From assembly GCF_003115855.1 (NCBI RefSeq), contig NZ_KZ819083.1, forward strand, positions 99,202 through 163,201: 64,000 nucleotides of DNA, in the 5' to 3' direction. A model generated the notes under the pieces. The model made no database searches, was not told the DNA's origin, and worked only from the letters and a program-made list of their open reading frames with translations. Below are positions 44,639 through 53,876 of this stretch, one piece after another. Each line of letters begins with the position of its first letter. Position 1 is the stretch's first letter. The translations under genes were made by a program, and so were the position numbers. Source of the DNA: Brenneria corticis (lineage in GTDB: Bacteria; Pseudomonadota; Gammaproteobacteria; Enterobacterales; Enterobacteriaceae).

Positions 44639-46588
44639 ATGAAGAACACAATGTTGTCGTTAGGGATGCTGTGCTGCGCCGTTCCGGTCGCGGCGACGCA
44701 ACCGGTACTGACCTGGCACGCGGGAAAAATCATCGAGCGGGACGGACTACAGTTCCGCGATCTGAACCGCGATGCCGAACTGCAGCCCTACGAGGACTGG
44801 CGCCTGCCGGCGCAAGAGCGGGCGCAGGATCTGCTGTCTCGCATGACGCTGCCGGAAAAGGCCGGCATGATGATGCACGCTTCGGCGTCGTCCGTCGGGG
44901 ATCCCATCGGCCGCGGCGCCGCCTACGATCTGGATGCCAACCGTCGGCTGGTGGTGAACAAGCAGGTGAACAGCCTCATTACCCGCCTGAACGAGTCCGC
45001 TCCCGCAGAGTTCGCCCGGCAGAATAATTTGTTGCAGGAGATCGCCGAAGCCTCCCGCCTGGGGATCCCGCTGACCATCAGCGTCGATCCGCGCAATACC
45101 TATAGCTATGCCATGGACGCCGCGCCGTCGCCCGCCGGTTTCTCCCAGTGGCCGGCGCCGCCGGGAATGGCCGCCATCGGCAACGAGGAGCTGATCCGGC
45201 ATTACGCCGACCTCATCCGCCAGGAGTACCGCTCCGTCGGCATCACCCAGGCGCTGTCGCCGATGGCGGATCTGGCTACGGAACCGCGCTGGTCGCGCAT
45301 CGACGGCACCTTTGGCGACAATAAGGAACTGGTAAAGAAAATGGTGCGGGGCTACGTCGCCGGGATGCAGAACGGCACCGGAGGGCTGAACAGCGCCAGC
45401 GTCAGCTCGGTGGTGAAACATTGGATCGGGTATGGCGCGTCAGACAAAGGATTCGACGGCCACCACTACTACGGCAGATATGCGCCGTTTAAAGACTCGC
45501 AGGCGCTGGAGGAGCATATCTATCCCTTCACCGGGGCGTTCGAGTCCGGGGTCGCCGGAGTGATGCCGACCTACCCCATCCTGAAGGACGCGGTCTATAA
45601 GGGCACGTCCATTGAGCAGGTGGGAGCAGGCTTCAACCAATTCCTGCTGCAGAACGTGTTGCGCGGAGAGTACGGCTTCCGCGGGGTGATCGTCAGCGAC
45701 TGGCTGATCACCGCCGACTGCGTCGGCACCTGTATAACGGGCTATCCGCCCGGTGAAAATCCCGGCGTGGATATCGGTATCCCCTGGGGCGTGGAACACC
45801 TGTCGGTGGCGGAGCGCTTCGTCAAGGCCATCGAGGCCGGGGTGGATCAGTTCGGCGGCGTGGACGACTCATCGCTCATCGTGCAGGCCGTGCGCGAGGG
45901 TAAGTTGAAGGAGGCGCGCATCGATAGTTCGGTGCTGCGTATCCTGGAACAGAAGTTCCTTCTGGGGCAGTTCGAGGCGCCGTTTGTCGATCCGCAGCGG
46001 GCGGAGCGGGTGCTGAACAATAGAGACGCGCAGCGGCAGGCGGATCGGGCGCAGTACGACTCGCTGGTGCTGTTGAAGAAGCGGGACGGCGTGCTGCCGA
46101 TAAAACCGGGCGCGAAGGTTTATGTCTGGGGGATGAGCCGCAAGGCGGCGCAGAGCGCCGGCCTGACGCTGGTCGAGCGCCCGGAACAGGCGGAGGTGGC
46201 GATCGTGCGCGTCAACGCCCCTTACGAGCAGCCGCACAGGAACTTCTTCTTCGGCGCCATGTACCACGAGGGCGCGCTGGACTTCAAGCCGGACGACCCG
46301 CAGTACCGGGCGATCCTCGCCGCGGCCCGTCACGTACCCACAGTGGTGACCGTCTACCTCGACCGGCCGGCGATCCTGACCGCGATCGAGGATAAGGCCG
46401 CCGTGCTGCTGGGGAATTTCGGCGTCAGCGACGAGGTGCTGCTGCGCTCGCTACTCAGCGACAGAGCCTATACCGCCCGGCTGCCGTTCGAACTGCCCTC
46501 CTCAATGACGGCGGTGGAGCAACAGCGCGGCGATGTGCCGCACGATTCGCCAGTGCCGCTCTATTTCTCGGGATTCGGGTTGCAATAA
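44639..46588 (+). CDS. Secreted glycoside hydrolase family 3 protein (beta-glucosidase-like)
   Basis: A 649-residue exported enzyme. A signal peptide (MKNTMLSLGMLCCAVPVAAT) is followed by the GH3 TIM barrel: LLSRMTLPEKAGMMMH, GIPLTISVDPRN, VVKHWIGYGASDKGFDGHH and the nucleophile Asp in FRGVIVSDWLITAD. A smaller C-terminal alpha/beta domain ends at SPVPLYFSGFGL, with no fibronectin domain. Likely acts on beta-glucosides or plant glycans in the periplasm or outside. Start 44639 has AAAGGACG upstream. It stands alone, next to an unusual tandem repeat, and is divergent in style from the cellobiose PTS genes 10 kb away. Confidence 0.88.
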   Translation: MKNTMLSLGMLCCAVPVAATQPVLTWHAGKIIERDGLQFRDLNRDAELQPYEDWRLPAQERAQDLLSRMTLPEKAGMMMHASASSVGDPIGRGAAYDLDANRRLVVNKQVNSLITRLNESAPAEFARQNNLLQEIAEASRLGIPLTISVDPRNTYSYAMDAAPSPAGFSQWPAPPGMAAIGNEELIRHYADLIRQEYRSVGITQALSPMADLATEPRWSRIDGTFGDNKELVKKMVRGYVAGMQNGTGGLNSASVSSVVKHWIGYGASDKGFDGHHYYGRYAPFKDSQALEEHIYPFTGAFESGVAGVMPTYPILKDAVYKGTSIEQVGAGFNQFLLQNVLRGEYGFRGVIVSDWLITADCVGTCITGYPPGENPGVDIGIPWGVEHLSVAERFVKAIEAGVDQFGGVDDSSLIVQAVREGKLKEARIDSSVLRILEQKFLLGQFEAPFVDPQRAERVLNNRDAQRQADRAQYDSLVLLKKRDGVLPIKPGAKVYVWGMSRKAAQSAGLTLVERPEQAEVAIVRVNAPYEQPHRNFFFGAMYHEGALDFKPDDPQYRAILAAARHVPTVVTVYLDRPAILTAIEDKAAVLLGNFGVSDEVLLRSLLSDRAYTARLPFELPSSMTAVEQQRGDVPHDSPVPLYFSGFGLQ

Positions 46589-46605
46589 GACAGGGGACAC
46601 GTCGC

Positions 46606-47064
46606 CTATAAAATAATATTGCGCATATCAATATGAGGAATGCCGTCTTCGTCGTACGCCTCGCCGGTGGCGACAAAACCGAAGGCGGCATAAAAATCCT
46701 GCAAGTGCGCCTGGGCGGAGAGAAACAGATGCTTTTGCGGCCAGTGGCGGGCGCAGCCGATCAGCACATGCTCCATCAGCAGATGTCCCAAATGCAGCCT
46801 TCTGGCGTCGGGCGCAACAATCACCCGTCCGATGGTGACCACATCGTTGCCCGGATGCGGCGCCAGCAGGCGCGCATAGGCCACGATGCCGCCGTGGCGA
46901 TAGGCGGCGATATGGCGACTGCCGTCCGCCAGATCCCGGCCGTCGATATCCTGATACGGACAGCGCTGCTCCACGATAAAAACCTGATTGCGCAGCGCCA
47001 GAATGTCATGGAGTGAATAAACGTTCAGATCGGCAACATGCCAGTCATGCCATATCAGATCCAT
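46606..47064 (-). CDS. elaA: GNAT acetyltransferase ElaA
   Basis: A 152-residue GNAT-fold protein matching E. coli ElaA: LRNQVFIVEQRCPYQDIDG, the acetyl-CoA loop VIVAPDARRLHLGHLLM, SAQAHLQDFYAAFGFV and EDGIPHIDM. Start 47064 has AGAGGCGGAT upstream. Substrate not established. Convergent with the hydrolase gene, 17 bases apart. Confidence 0.93.
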   Translation of the reverse strand: MDLIWHDWHVADLNVYSLHDILALRNQVFIVEQRCPYQDIDGRDLADGSRHIAAYRHGGIVAYARLLAPHPGNDVVTIGRVIVAPDARRLHLGHLLMEHVLIGCARHWPQKHLFLSAQAHLQDFYAAFGFVATGEAYDEDGIPHIDMRNIIL

Positions 47065-47160
47065 ATCCGCCTCTATCCTGTCATCATTACAATGCATTCA
47101 CTTATCCTAACGGCTCATGCCGTCAGATTGCTGGCAAAGTTCGAAACATTACCATTAATT

Positions 47161-47622
47161 ACCCCACCCCGCCCCTCCCCCTTGTCAGGGCTGTCTCTTA
47201 GTCACATTTACTGTTAACGGTATATGTAAGCTCAGTGTTATTTCGTGCGCGAAAAGAATGGTATTTTTATGCCACGTCGTAGCACGCGCCCGACTCAGGA
47301 CGCTCAAGCGCCGCAGCCCTGAGAACCCTGGCTTCCGGCTGAAATTATGCCGCTTCGCGGTGCCTTCGGAATCGGAGGTCTCCTGTCGAACCGCCATTGA
47401 CGCGCTCCCGGCGCGGCACTGGCTTTCGCCGCGTCCATGCGGCTCATTCGGGAGACCTCCCATTCCTCAGCATAATTTTTTACGCCGACCAAAAGCAAAA
47501 AACCAAGATCCAAGACCAGAATACACATGGCCTCTAGAGGTTCCTTGGATTTGTGACTAAGAGACAGCCCTTGTCAGGGGGAGGAGCCAAACTCCCTCCC
47601 CTGCGAAGGGTCGGGGTGGGGT
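47161..47622. repeat. GC-rich palindromic repeat pair, split by a mobile element
   Basis: The left arm (47161-47187) reads ACCCCACCCC then CCCTCCCCCTTGTCA. The right arm (from 47577; best match 47592-47622) is the inverse, ending GGGTCGGGGTGGGGT. It is the same repeat family as 2891-2926. The 383-bp element at 47188-47570 is inserted within it. Confidence 0.7.
47188..47570. mobile_element. Non-autonomous insertion element with 19-bp perfect terminal inverted repeats
   Basis: GGGCTGTCTCTTAGTCACA at 47188-47206 is the exact complement of 47552-47570. TTGTCA flanks both sides (47182-47187 and 47571-47576); if the inverted repeat is trimmed to CTGTCTC, the flanking duplication grows to 12 bases (CCCTTGTCAGGG). 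The ends resemble those of IS4-family (Tn5-like) elements. No transposase is encoded in 383 bases, so it would be moved in trans. Its interior shares a segment with the remnant at 17756-17800. Confidence 0.8.
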
Positions 47623-47627
47623 GAAAC

Positions 47628-48836
47628 TCACTGCTCCCGCCGTTTCGCGTAAATCAGCCATAGCCACAATAGACCAATGGCGCAGGCGAATAATACGCCG
47701 AAGCCAATGCCGATGGTGATAACCGATACGCCCAGTTTAACCACCAGCGAATAGAGCCCCAGCATCAGCAGCATGGCGGCGTTCTCCCCCAGGTTCTGCA
47801 CGGCGATGGCGTTGCCGGCGCCGACGCTGGCCTTTCCCCGCTCCTGCAGCAGCGCATTCAGCGGCACGATAAAGAATCCCCCCAGCGCGCCGAGCAGAAT
47901 CAGCAGCGCATAGGCGCTGAACAGGCTCTGTTGCAGCGTGAAAATCACCACCACCACGCCAATCAGCACTCCCGCCGGCAAGCAGCGCTGTACCGTTTTC
48001 AGCGTAATCAGTTTGGCCGCCGCCCCGGCTCCGAACACAATGCCCACCGCCACCATCGCATTGAGCAGCGTCGGCGTGGCGTTATCGGTGATGCCGAGCG
48101 CCAGCGGCACCCACAGCACCAGCAGAAAACGCAGCGTCACTCCCGCGCCCCAGAACAGGCTGGTGCCGAGCAGGGAAAAACGGGTTTCGCCATCGCGCCA
48201 GAGTACGCGACAGGCGGAAAAGAAGCCGCGCGCCATCCGGGCGGGATGCCAGGACTGACCGGGCCGCGCCGCGCCGAGCCGCGGGATCAGCATATTGGCG
48301 CCCAGCGCCACGCCGTAGGCCGCCGCACAGACGGCCAGCGCGGCGAACAGATTCCAGTCCGCCAGTACGCCCCCGGCCACCGACCCGGTGAGGATCGCCG
48401 CGATGGTCGAGGCTTCCATCAGGCCGTTGGCTTTCACCAACTGGTCGCCGTGGGTTATCTCCCCCAGAATGCCGTACTTGGCGGGCGAGTACGCCGCCGC
48501 CCCCACGCCCACCAGCGTATAGCCGAGAAACGGATTGCCGCCGAAGCAGATAAGCAGCGCCCCGGCCAGCTTCAGGATGTTGGCGAACATCATCACCCGG
48601 CCTTTGGCGAAGCTGTCCGCCACCTGCCCGACAAACGGCGCCAGCACGATATAGGCGGCAACGAAGCCCATTTGTAAAAACGGCTGACTCCATTCGGGAT
48701 AGACCAGCTGTTTAATCAGCGCCAGCGTGGCGAACAGCAGCGCATTGTCGCCAAACGCCGAGAAAAACTGCGCGATAATCACCGCGCTCATACTGCGCGA
48801 CAGCAGCGGGGTAGTCTGTGGCAAGGTCTGATTCAT
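47628..48836 (-). CDS. lplT: Lysophospholipid transporter LplT
   Basis: A 402-residue twelve-helix MFS protein that flips 2-acyl-lysophosphatidylethanolamine into the cell for reacylation by Aas. SMSAVIIAQFFSAFGDNALL at the N-terminus and AAYSPAKYGILGEI are typical. It overlaps the aas stop by four bases and the two are co-transcribed, as in E. coli. Confidence 0.95.
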   Translation of the reverse strand: MNQTLPQTTPLLSRSMSAVIIAQFFSAFGDNALLFATLALIKQLVYPEWSQPFLQMGFVAAYIVLAPFVGQVADSFAKGRVMMFANILKLAGALLICFGGNPFLGYTLVGVGAAAYSPAKYGILGEITHGDQLVKANGLMEASTIAAILTGSVAGGVLADWNLFAALAVCAAAYGVALGANMLIPRLGAARPGQSWHPARMARGFFSACRVLWRDGETRFSLLGTSLFWGAGVTLRFLLVLWVPLALGITDNATPTLLNAMVAVGIVFGAGAAAKLITLKTVQRCLPAGVLIGVVVVIFTLQQSLFSAYALLILLGALGGFFIVPLNALLQERGKASVGAGNAIAVQNLGENAAMLLMLGLYSLVVKLGVSVITIGIGFGVLFACAIGLLWLWLIYAKRREQ

Positions 48837-50980
48837 TCCGCCTGCTCCGCCATTTCACGCAGCGTGACAAAATCGGGCTTGCCGCTGCCGAGTAACGGCA
48901 ATGCCTTCACATGCCGAATATCGCGCGGCACCGCCAGTTCCGGCACGCCGCTGCTGCGCGCCTGCGCCGACAGCCGTTCACGGGTTAGCTGGCCGTCGGT
49001 GGTAAACAGCACCAGCGCCTCGCCTTTGCTGCTGTCGCTGCGGGCGCTGGCGGCGTGCTGAGCCTGCGGGGAAACCGCCAATGCCAGTTGCTCCACGCTT
49101 TCCAGCGACACCATCTCGCCGGCGAGTTTGGCGAAGCGTTTGACCCGGCCGACGATGGTGCAGAAGCCGGTTTCATCCAGTTCGACGATATCGCCGGTGT
49201 CATACCAGCCCGCTTCGATTTCGCCCTGCGCGTTTTCCGCCGCCGGCGTTTCCAGCACGCCGGGATGCTCGACGCGCAGGTAGCCTTTCATGATATTCGG
49301 CCCGCGCAGTTGCAGGCGTCCGCCCCGCTCGATGCCCGGCACCGTAATCAGCCGCGATTCCATTTCCGGCAGCAGACGTCCGACGGTATGGATTTTCGCC
49401 GCCATCGGCACGTTGATCGCCACCACCGGCGCGCACTCCGTCACCCCGTAGCCTTCCAGAATGCGGATGCCGAATTTATCCTGCCAGGCCTGACGCGTGG
49501 TTTCCGATAGCTTCTCCGCCCCGGCCACCACATAGCGTAAACGGGCGAAATCATAAGGATGGGCAAAGCGCGCGTAGTGGCCCAGAAAGGTGGAGGTGCC
49601 GAACAGCACGGTACAGTTCTGGTCGTACACCAGCTCTGGCACGATGCGGTAATGCAGCGGACTGGGATAGAGGAATACCCTGGCCCCGGTGATCAGCGGG
49701 GTCAGCAGCCCGACTGTCAGGCCGAAGGCATGGAACAGCGGCAGCGCGGACATAAAACGGTCGCGCGGCGTGAAGTCCGCCACGGTGCGAATCTGTTCGA
49801 CGTTCGCCAGCAGGCTGTCGTGGGAATGCACCACGCCTTTCGGACTTCCCTCGGAGCCGGAAGTAAACAGGATCATCGCCGCATCGTCCGCCTGCTGCAT
49901 CAGCATCGCCCTGGCGGGGAATAGCAGATGAAACAGGATCCACAGCTTATCCGCCAGGGTGACGGTATCTTTTAAATCTTCCAGATAGACCCAGTTGGCC
50001 CCGCCGACCTGCTGCGGCAGGTCGGTCAGCTTGCCTTTTTCCAGAAACTGGCGCGAGGTGACGATGGTGTGGATGCCGGCGGCTTTCATGGCGCTTTGCA
50101 GCCCTTTCGCCCCCGCCGTGTAGTTCAACATCGCCGGCACCCGGTTGCGCAGCGACGCCCCGAGGATCGCCGCCGCGGTGACGGTGGCGTTGGGCAGCAG
50201 CAGGCCGACGTGCTCATCTTCACGGGTAAAACGCTGCAAAATCCGCGCGACGCCCAGCGATTTTTTCAGCACCCCCTGATAGCTGTCTTCTTTAAACGAA
50301 ATATCCGAAATACAAGGGGAACGCCGTCCGTAGCGGGTGCGCGCGGCGAGAAAAGCCTGATACAGCGTGTGCCGCGGCCGCGTCGCCATCCTGGCGTGCA
50401 TCATAATTCGATGCAAATGTTCGCCCGCCAGAATACGGCGTTCTCTGGCGCTGTTCGCCTCCGGCATCGGCAGCGTGGTGGGCGGCAGATATTTTATCGT
50501 GATCTGCGGGAACCAGCGGCGCTTGAACACCCCGGACAGCCGACCGAACGGGGTAAACTCCGCGCCGTCCAGCCTTACGGGAACAATGGTCGCGCCGGAT
50601 TTCGCCGCCACAAACGCCGCCCCGCTGTAGATTTTCATCAGCGATCCCGTCACGGTGATGCGCCCTTCGGGAAACACCACCACCGGCTGCCCCCGCTCAA
50701 TCAACCTAATCAGCCCCTTGATGGCGAGCGGCTTGGTCGGGTCCAGCGGCACGAAATCAATATAGGGTTTCAGCCAGCGCATAAACCAGCGGTCCGAAAT
50801 GGTGGAATAGACCCCAAATACCGGTTTGATGGGTAAAAACAGCGCCAGCAGCGCGCCGTCGAGAAAGGAGACATGGTTAGGGGTAATCAATAACTTGGAC
50901 TGCTGAAAATGGCGGCTGTCGCCTTCAATCCGGATGCGGTACAGTCGTCTGAACACCCAGCGTAACAGGGTATAAATCAT
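48833..50980 (-). CDS. aas: Bifunctional acyl-ACP synthetase / 2-acyl-GPE acyltransferase Aas
   Basis: A 715-residue two-domain enzyme. The N-terminal PlsC-type domain has NHVSFLDGALL (HX4D) and VVFPEGRITVTG; the C-terminal adenylating domain has ILFTSGSEGSPKGVVHSH, LEGYGVTECAPVV and GWYDTGDIV. It charges acyl carrier protein and reacylates lysophospholipid supplied by LplT. ATG at 50980 has GGGAG upstream. First gene of aas-lplT. Confidence 0.96.
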   Translation of the reverse strand: MIYTLLRWVFRRLYRIRIEGDSRHFQQSKLLITPNHVSFLDGALLALFLPIKPVFGVYSTISDRWFMRWLKPYIDFVPLDPTKPLAIKGLIRLIERGQPVVVFPEGRITVTGSLMKIYSGAAFVAAKSGATIVPVRLDGAEFTPFGRLSGVFKRRWFPQITIKYLPPTTLPMPEANSARERRILAGEHLHRIMMHARMATRPRHTLYQAFLAARTRYGRRSPCISDISFKEDSYQGVLKKSLGVARILQRFTREDEHVGLLLPNATVTAAAILGASLRNRVPAMLNYTAGAKGLQSAMKAAGIHTIVTSRQFLEKGKLTDLPQQVGGANWVYLEDLKDTVTLADKLWILFHLLFPARAMLMQQADDAAMILFTSGSEGSPKGVVHSHDSLLANVEQIRTVADFTPRDRFMSALPLFHAFGLTVGLLTPLITGARVFLYPSPLHYRIVPELVYDQNCTVLFGTSTFLGHYARFAHPYDFARLRYVVAGAEKLSETTRQAWQDKFGIRILEGYGVTECAPVVAINVPMAAKIHTVGRLLPEMESRLITVPGIERGGRLQLRGPNIMKGYLRVEHPGVLETPAAENAQGEIEAGWYDTGDIVELDETGFCTIVGRVKRFAKLAGEMVSLESVEQLALAVSPQAQHAASARSDSSKGEALVLFTTDGQLTRERLSAQARSSGVPELAVPRDIRHVKALPLLGSGKPDFVTLREMAEQAE

Positions 50981-51103
50981 GTCTTCTCCCAATAGACAGA
51001 TAAAGGCTATGGACTGCGAAAAGCAGAACGGTGGGCCACTGTAACCAAAATACGCCCGGTATCAAAATATCTTAGCCCAGTATAGTAGAAGACAATGCGC
51101 TAT

Positions 51104-52636
51104 TTATCCCCGTTCCCTTTCGCGCTGCGCAGCGGACCTATCCGGATGCGCTTCACCACGGCGCAGGGCGAAAAAAACCGCCAGCGCGGAAAGCAGCGTG
51201 ATCGCCATCAGCCATAACAGCAACGGATGAAACGAGGCGGCATAAAGTTGCTGAAGCTGCGTCGCGCTGGAGTGCGGCAGGAGACGCTGCGCCCGCGACA
51301 GGTCTCCCGTTGCCAGCCGCTGCGCCGCCTCGCCGACATCCCCGACGGCGTCGGAGGCCAGCAGCGCCGTATGGATAAACGCGGCGAGCATCGCCCCGAC
51401 CGTCGCCAGCGCCAGTCCTTCACCGGCCACCCGCGTGGTGCTGAAAATGCCGCTCGCCATCCCCGCCCGTTCAATCGGCACTACGCCGATCGACAGTCCG
51501 TCCATCAGTCCCCACGGCAGACCTGTGCCGACGCCAATCACCAGCATCGGCGCAATCATCCCCGGCACGTCCTGCGCCAGCACCGCCTGACTCAGCCAGC
51601 CAAGACCGCCGGCGGCAATCACCAGCCCGGCGGTGCACAGTTTCCCCGGCGCTATCCATCGCGTCAGCCATCCCGCCAGCAGCGGAACGATCAGCATGGG
51701 CAGCGATAGCGCCATCATCATCAGCCCGGCGCGCTCTTCGCTCAAACCGACCACGCCGATAAACAGCATCGGCAACAGCACCAGCAGCACCACGAAGCAA
51801 AAACCGGTGGCCAGCGGCAGCGCCTGTACGCCGATAAAACGCGGGAAGCGAAACAGCGACAGCTCAAGCATCGGGTGCGCCACCCGCAGCTCCACGCGGA
51901 TAAACACCGCCAGCAACAGCGCCGCGCTCGCCAACAGCGACGATACCAGCGCGCTGCGCAGGCCGTATTGCGGAATAGCCATCAGCGCCCAGGTCAGCAG
52001 CGCCAGCATGGCGGTAAACGACAGCGTTCCCGGCCAGTCGATTCCCGTTGCCTGCGGATTGCGCGTTTCACGCATTTTTGACGTGCCGGTCAGCAGGGAA
52101 AGCAGGGCGACGGCCGCGATGAAAAAAAACACCGAACGCCAGCCCCAATGGGCGATCAGCGTCCCGGCAAGAAACGGCCCGAACGCCAGGCCGATGCCAA
52201 AGCTGCTGCCGAGCAGGCTGAAAGCCCGAGTCCTCGAGTGTCCCGTAAACTCCTGAGCCAGCGCCGCGGAGCCCCCGGCCAATGCCGCGGCGGCGGCAAT
52301 GCCCTGCGCCGCGCGCAACAGGTTAATCCCGATCAGGCTACCGCTTAGCGCCTGCAATAAGGAAAACAGCGCGAACAGCGCCACCCCGCCGATAAACACC
52401 TTCTTCCTGCCGAATTCATCCGCCAGCGCGCCGGCCGCCATCAGGGTACAGCCGAAACTGAGCATAAAGGCGTTGGTGATCCAGCTCAGCGCCTGAGCGC
52501 CGCCACCCAGTTCACGGGCGATTGCCGATGTCGCCACCGCGCCGCCGACAAAATTGAGCGGCAGGATCACCGACGCCAGACACACGGTGAACAACACGCG
52601 GAGGCTGCCCGTCGCACGGATAGATAAAGACTTCAT
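51104..52636 (-). CDS. MFS transporter, DHA2 (EmrB/QacA-type) drug exporter
   Basis: A 510-residue permease with about fourteen hydrophobic segments. N-terminal PLNFVGGAVATSAIARELG, WITNAFMLSFGCTLMAAGAL and DEFGRKKVFIGG are DHA2 landmarks. Start 52636 has CAGGGGAAAG upstream, dropping 27 weak residues. Divergent from a LysR regulator with 123 bases between starts, so it is probably controlled by it. Substrate unknown. Confidence 0.88.
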   Translation of the reverse strand: MKSLSIRATGSLRVLFTVCLASVILPLNFVGGAVATSAIARELGGGAQALSWITNAFMLSFGCTLMAAGALADEFGRKKVFIGGVALFALFSLLQALSGSLIGINLLRAAQGIAAAAALAGGSAALAQEFTGHSRTRAFSLLGSSFGIGLAFGPFLAGTLIAHWGWRSVFFFIAAVALLSLLTGTSKMRETRNPQATGIDWPGTLSFTAMLALLTWALMAIPQYGLRSALVSSLLASAALLLAVFIRVELRVAHPMLELSLFRFPRFIGVQALPLATGFCFVVLLVLLPMLFIGVVGLSEERAGLMMMALSLPMLIVPLLAGWLTRWIAPGKLCTAGLVIAAGGLGWLSQAVLAQDVPGMIAPMLVIGVGTGLPWGLMDGLSIGVVPIERAGMASGIFSTTRVAGEGLALATVGAMLAAFIHTALLASDAVGDVGEAAQRLATGDLSRAQRLLPHSSATQLQQLYAASFHPLLLWLMAITLLSALAVFFALRRGEAHPDRSAAQRERERG

Positions 52637-52759
52637 CGCTTTCCCCTGAAAAGTAATTCGTGCTAAAGATGATAAAATGTCTTCAATTAAACAAAAACAG
52701 GCTTCATTTCCGTTCATTGCGGACTAAATAGCTCTAATAGGCGGAAGGAAGATAGTGCG

Positions 52760-53641
52760 ATGGATAGTCTCAACGGATTAGTGGCGTTTGTGCGCGCGGC
52801 GCAGAGTCAGAGCTTTGTCGCCGCCGCCGAACGGATAGGCATTTCCGCATCGGCGGTCGGCAAAAGCGTGGCGCGGCTGGAAGAAAAACTCAACGTGCGT
52901 TTGTTCAATCGCAGTACCCGGCGCATCAGCCTGACCGATGAAGGCCAGCTGTTCTTCGAGCGCTGCCAACATATCGTGGCGCAACTGGAGGAGGCCGAGC
53001 AGGAGCTGGTGCGGATCTCCGCCGTGCCGCGCGGCAAATTGCGCATCACCGCCCCGGCGATTGGCTACCGCATGCTGCTGCCTCATTTGCCTGAATTCCG
53101 GCAACGTTATCCCGAGGTGGAACTGGATCTCGATTTCAGCGACCGCATGGTGGATATGATTAATGAGGGTTTTGATATTGCGATCCGCAGCGGCGAGCTT
53201 ATCAGTTCGCAAATGATGTCACGCCGGCTGGGGCCGTTTCGCTTCGTCATTGTCGGCAGTCCGGCCTATTTTGCCGACCGCCCGCCCCCGCAGACCCCGC
53301 AAGCGCTGCAACAGCACGCCTGCCTGCGTTACCGCTTTCCCAATAACGGCCAATGGCAAGAGTGGGATATCGACGATACCTCGCCGGTGGCATTACCGCT
53401 GGCGCTCAGCAGCAACAATCTGGAATCGCTATTGCAGGCGGCGTTGCAGGGGCTGGGCATTGCCTATGTGCCGGAGTTTATCGTGCGGGACTATCTGGCA
53501 TCCGGGGAACTGGTATCGGTACTGGCGCCCTATCTGAAAGACGCGGGAAAATTCTCCGTCGTCTGGCCGAGCAGCCGTCATATGCTGCCGAAAGTGCGGG
53601 TATTTATTGATTTCCTGAGCGAAAAGCAGGTGCTGGGTTGA
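52760..53641 (+). CDS. LysR-family transcriptional regulator
   Basis: A 293-residue LysR-type regulator: N-terminal winged helix (SLNGLVAFVRAAQSQSFVAA, ERIGISASAVGKSVARLEEK) and a periplasmic-binding-like effector domain (VELDLDFSDRMVDMINEGFD; LGIAYVPEFIV). It belongs to the CrgA-like subgroup often found beside exporters. Divergent from the DHA2 MFS gene. Confidence 0.92.
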   Translation: MDSLNGLVAFVRAAQSQSFVAAAERIGISASAVGKSVARLEEKLNVRLFNRSTRRISLTDEGQLFFERCQHIVAQLEEAEQELVRISAVPRGKLRITAPAIGYRMLLPHLPEFRQRYPEVELDLDFSDRMVDMINEGFDIAIRSGELISSQMMSRRLGPFRFVIVGSPAYFADRPPPQTPQALQQHACLRYRFPNNGQWQEWDIDDTSPVALPLALSSNNLESLLQAALQGLGIAYVPEFIVRDYLASGELVSVLAPYLKDAGKFSVVWPSSRHMLPKVRVFIDFLSEKQVLG

Positions 53642-53664
53642 TGAATTCAGCTTAAATTACAGAC

Positions 53665-53754
53665 AAAAAAAACCTACGCATCCGCGTAGGTTGGTGTAAT
53701 CAAATGGTTCAATGTACAGAGCACATCGATTTATCACCAATCAATACCTCTGGG
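53665..53754 (-). ncRNA. OmrA/OmrB-type small regulatory RNA
   Basis: On the minus strand the transcript would start at 53754 with CCCAGAGGTATTGATTGGTG, the conserved seed end of OmrA/OmrB. It ends with the terminator CCTACGCGGATGCGTAGG followed by eight Ts, about 90 nt in all. OmrA/B are OmpR-activated, Hfq-dependent RNAs that repress outer-membrane and curli regulators. In E. coli the two copies lie next to aas; here a single copy is found in the corresponding aas-lysA interval. Recognised from memory of the E. coli sequence, not by search. Confidence 0.88.
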
Positions 53755-53876
53755 ACTTGATACTCTAAAGATAGCGCGCCGGGTACACCAGTGTGTAATC
53801 GAAAGAGATCTACCAGAAGTGCAACGAACTGTAAAATTCTGCCGTATCCTGTAAGCACCGCGGCAATTTTCCATTT

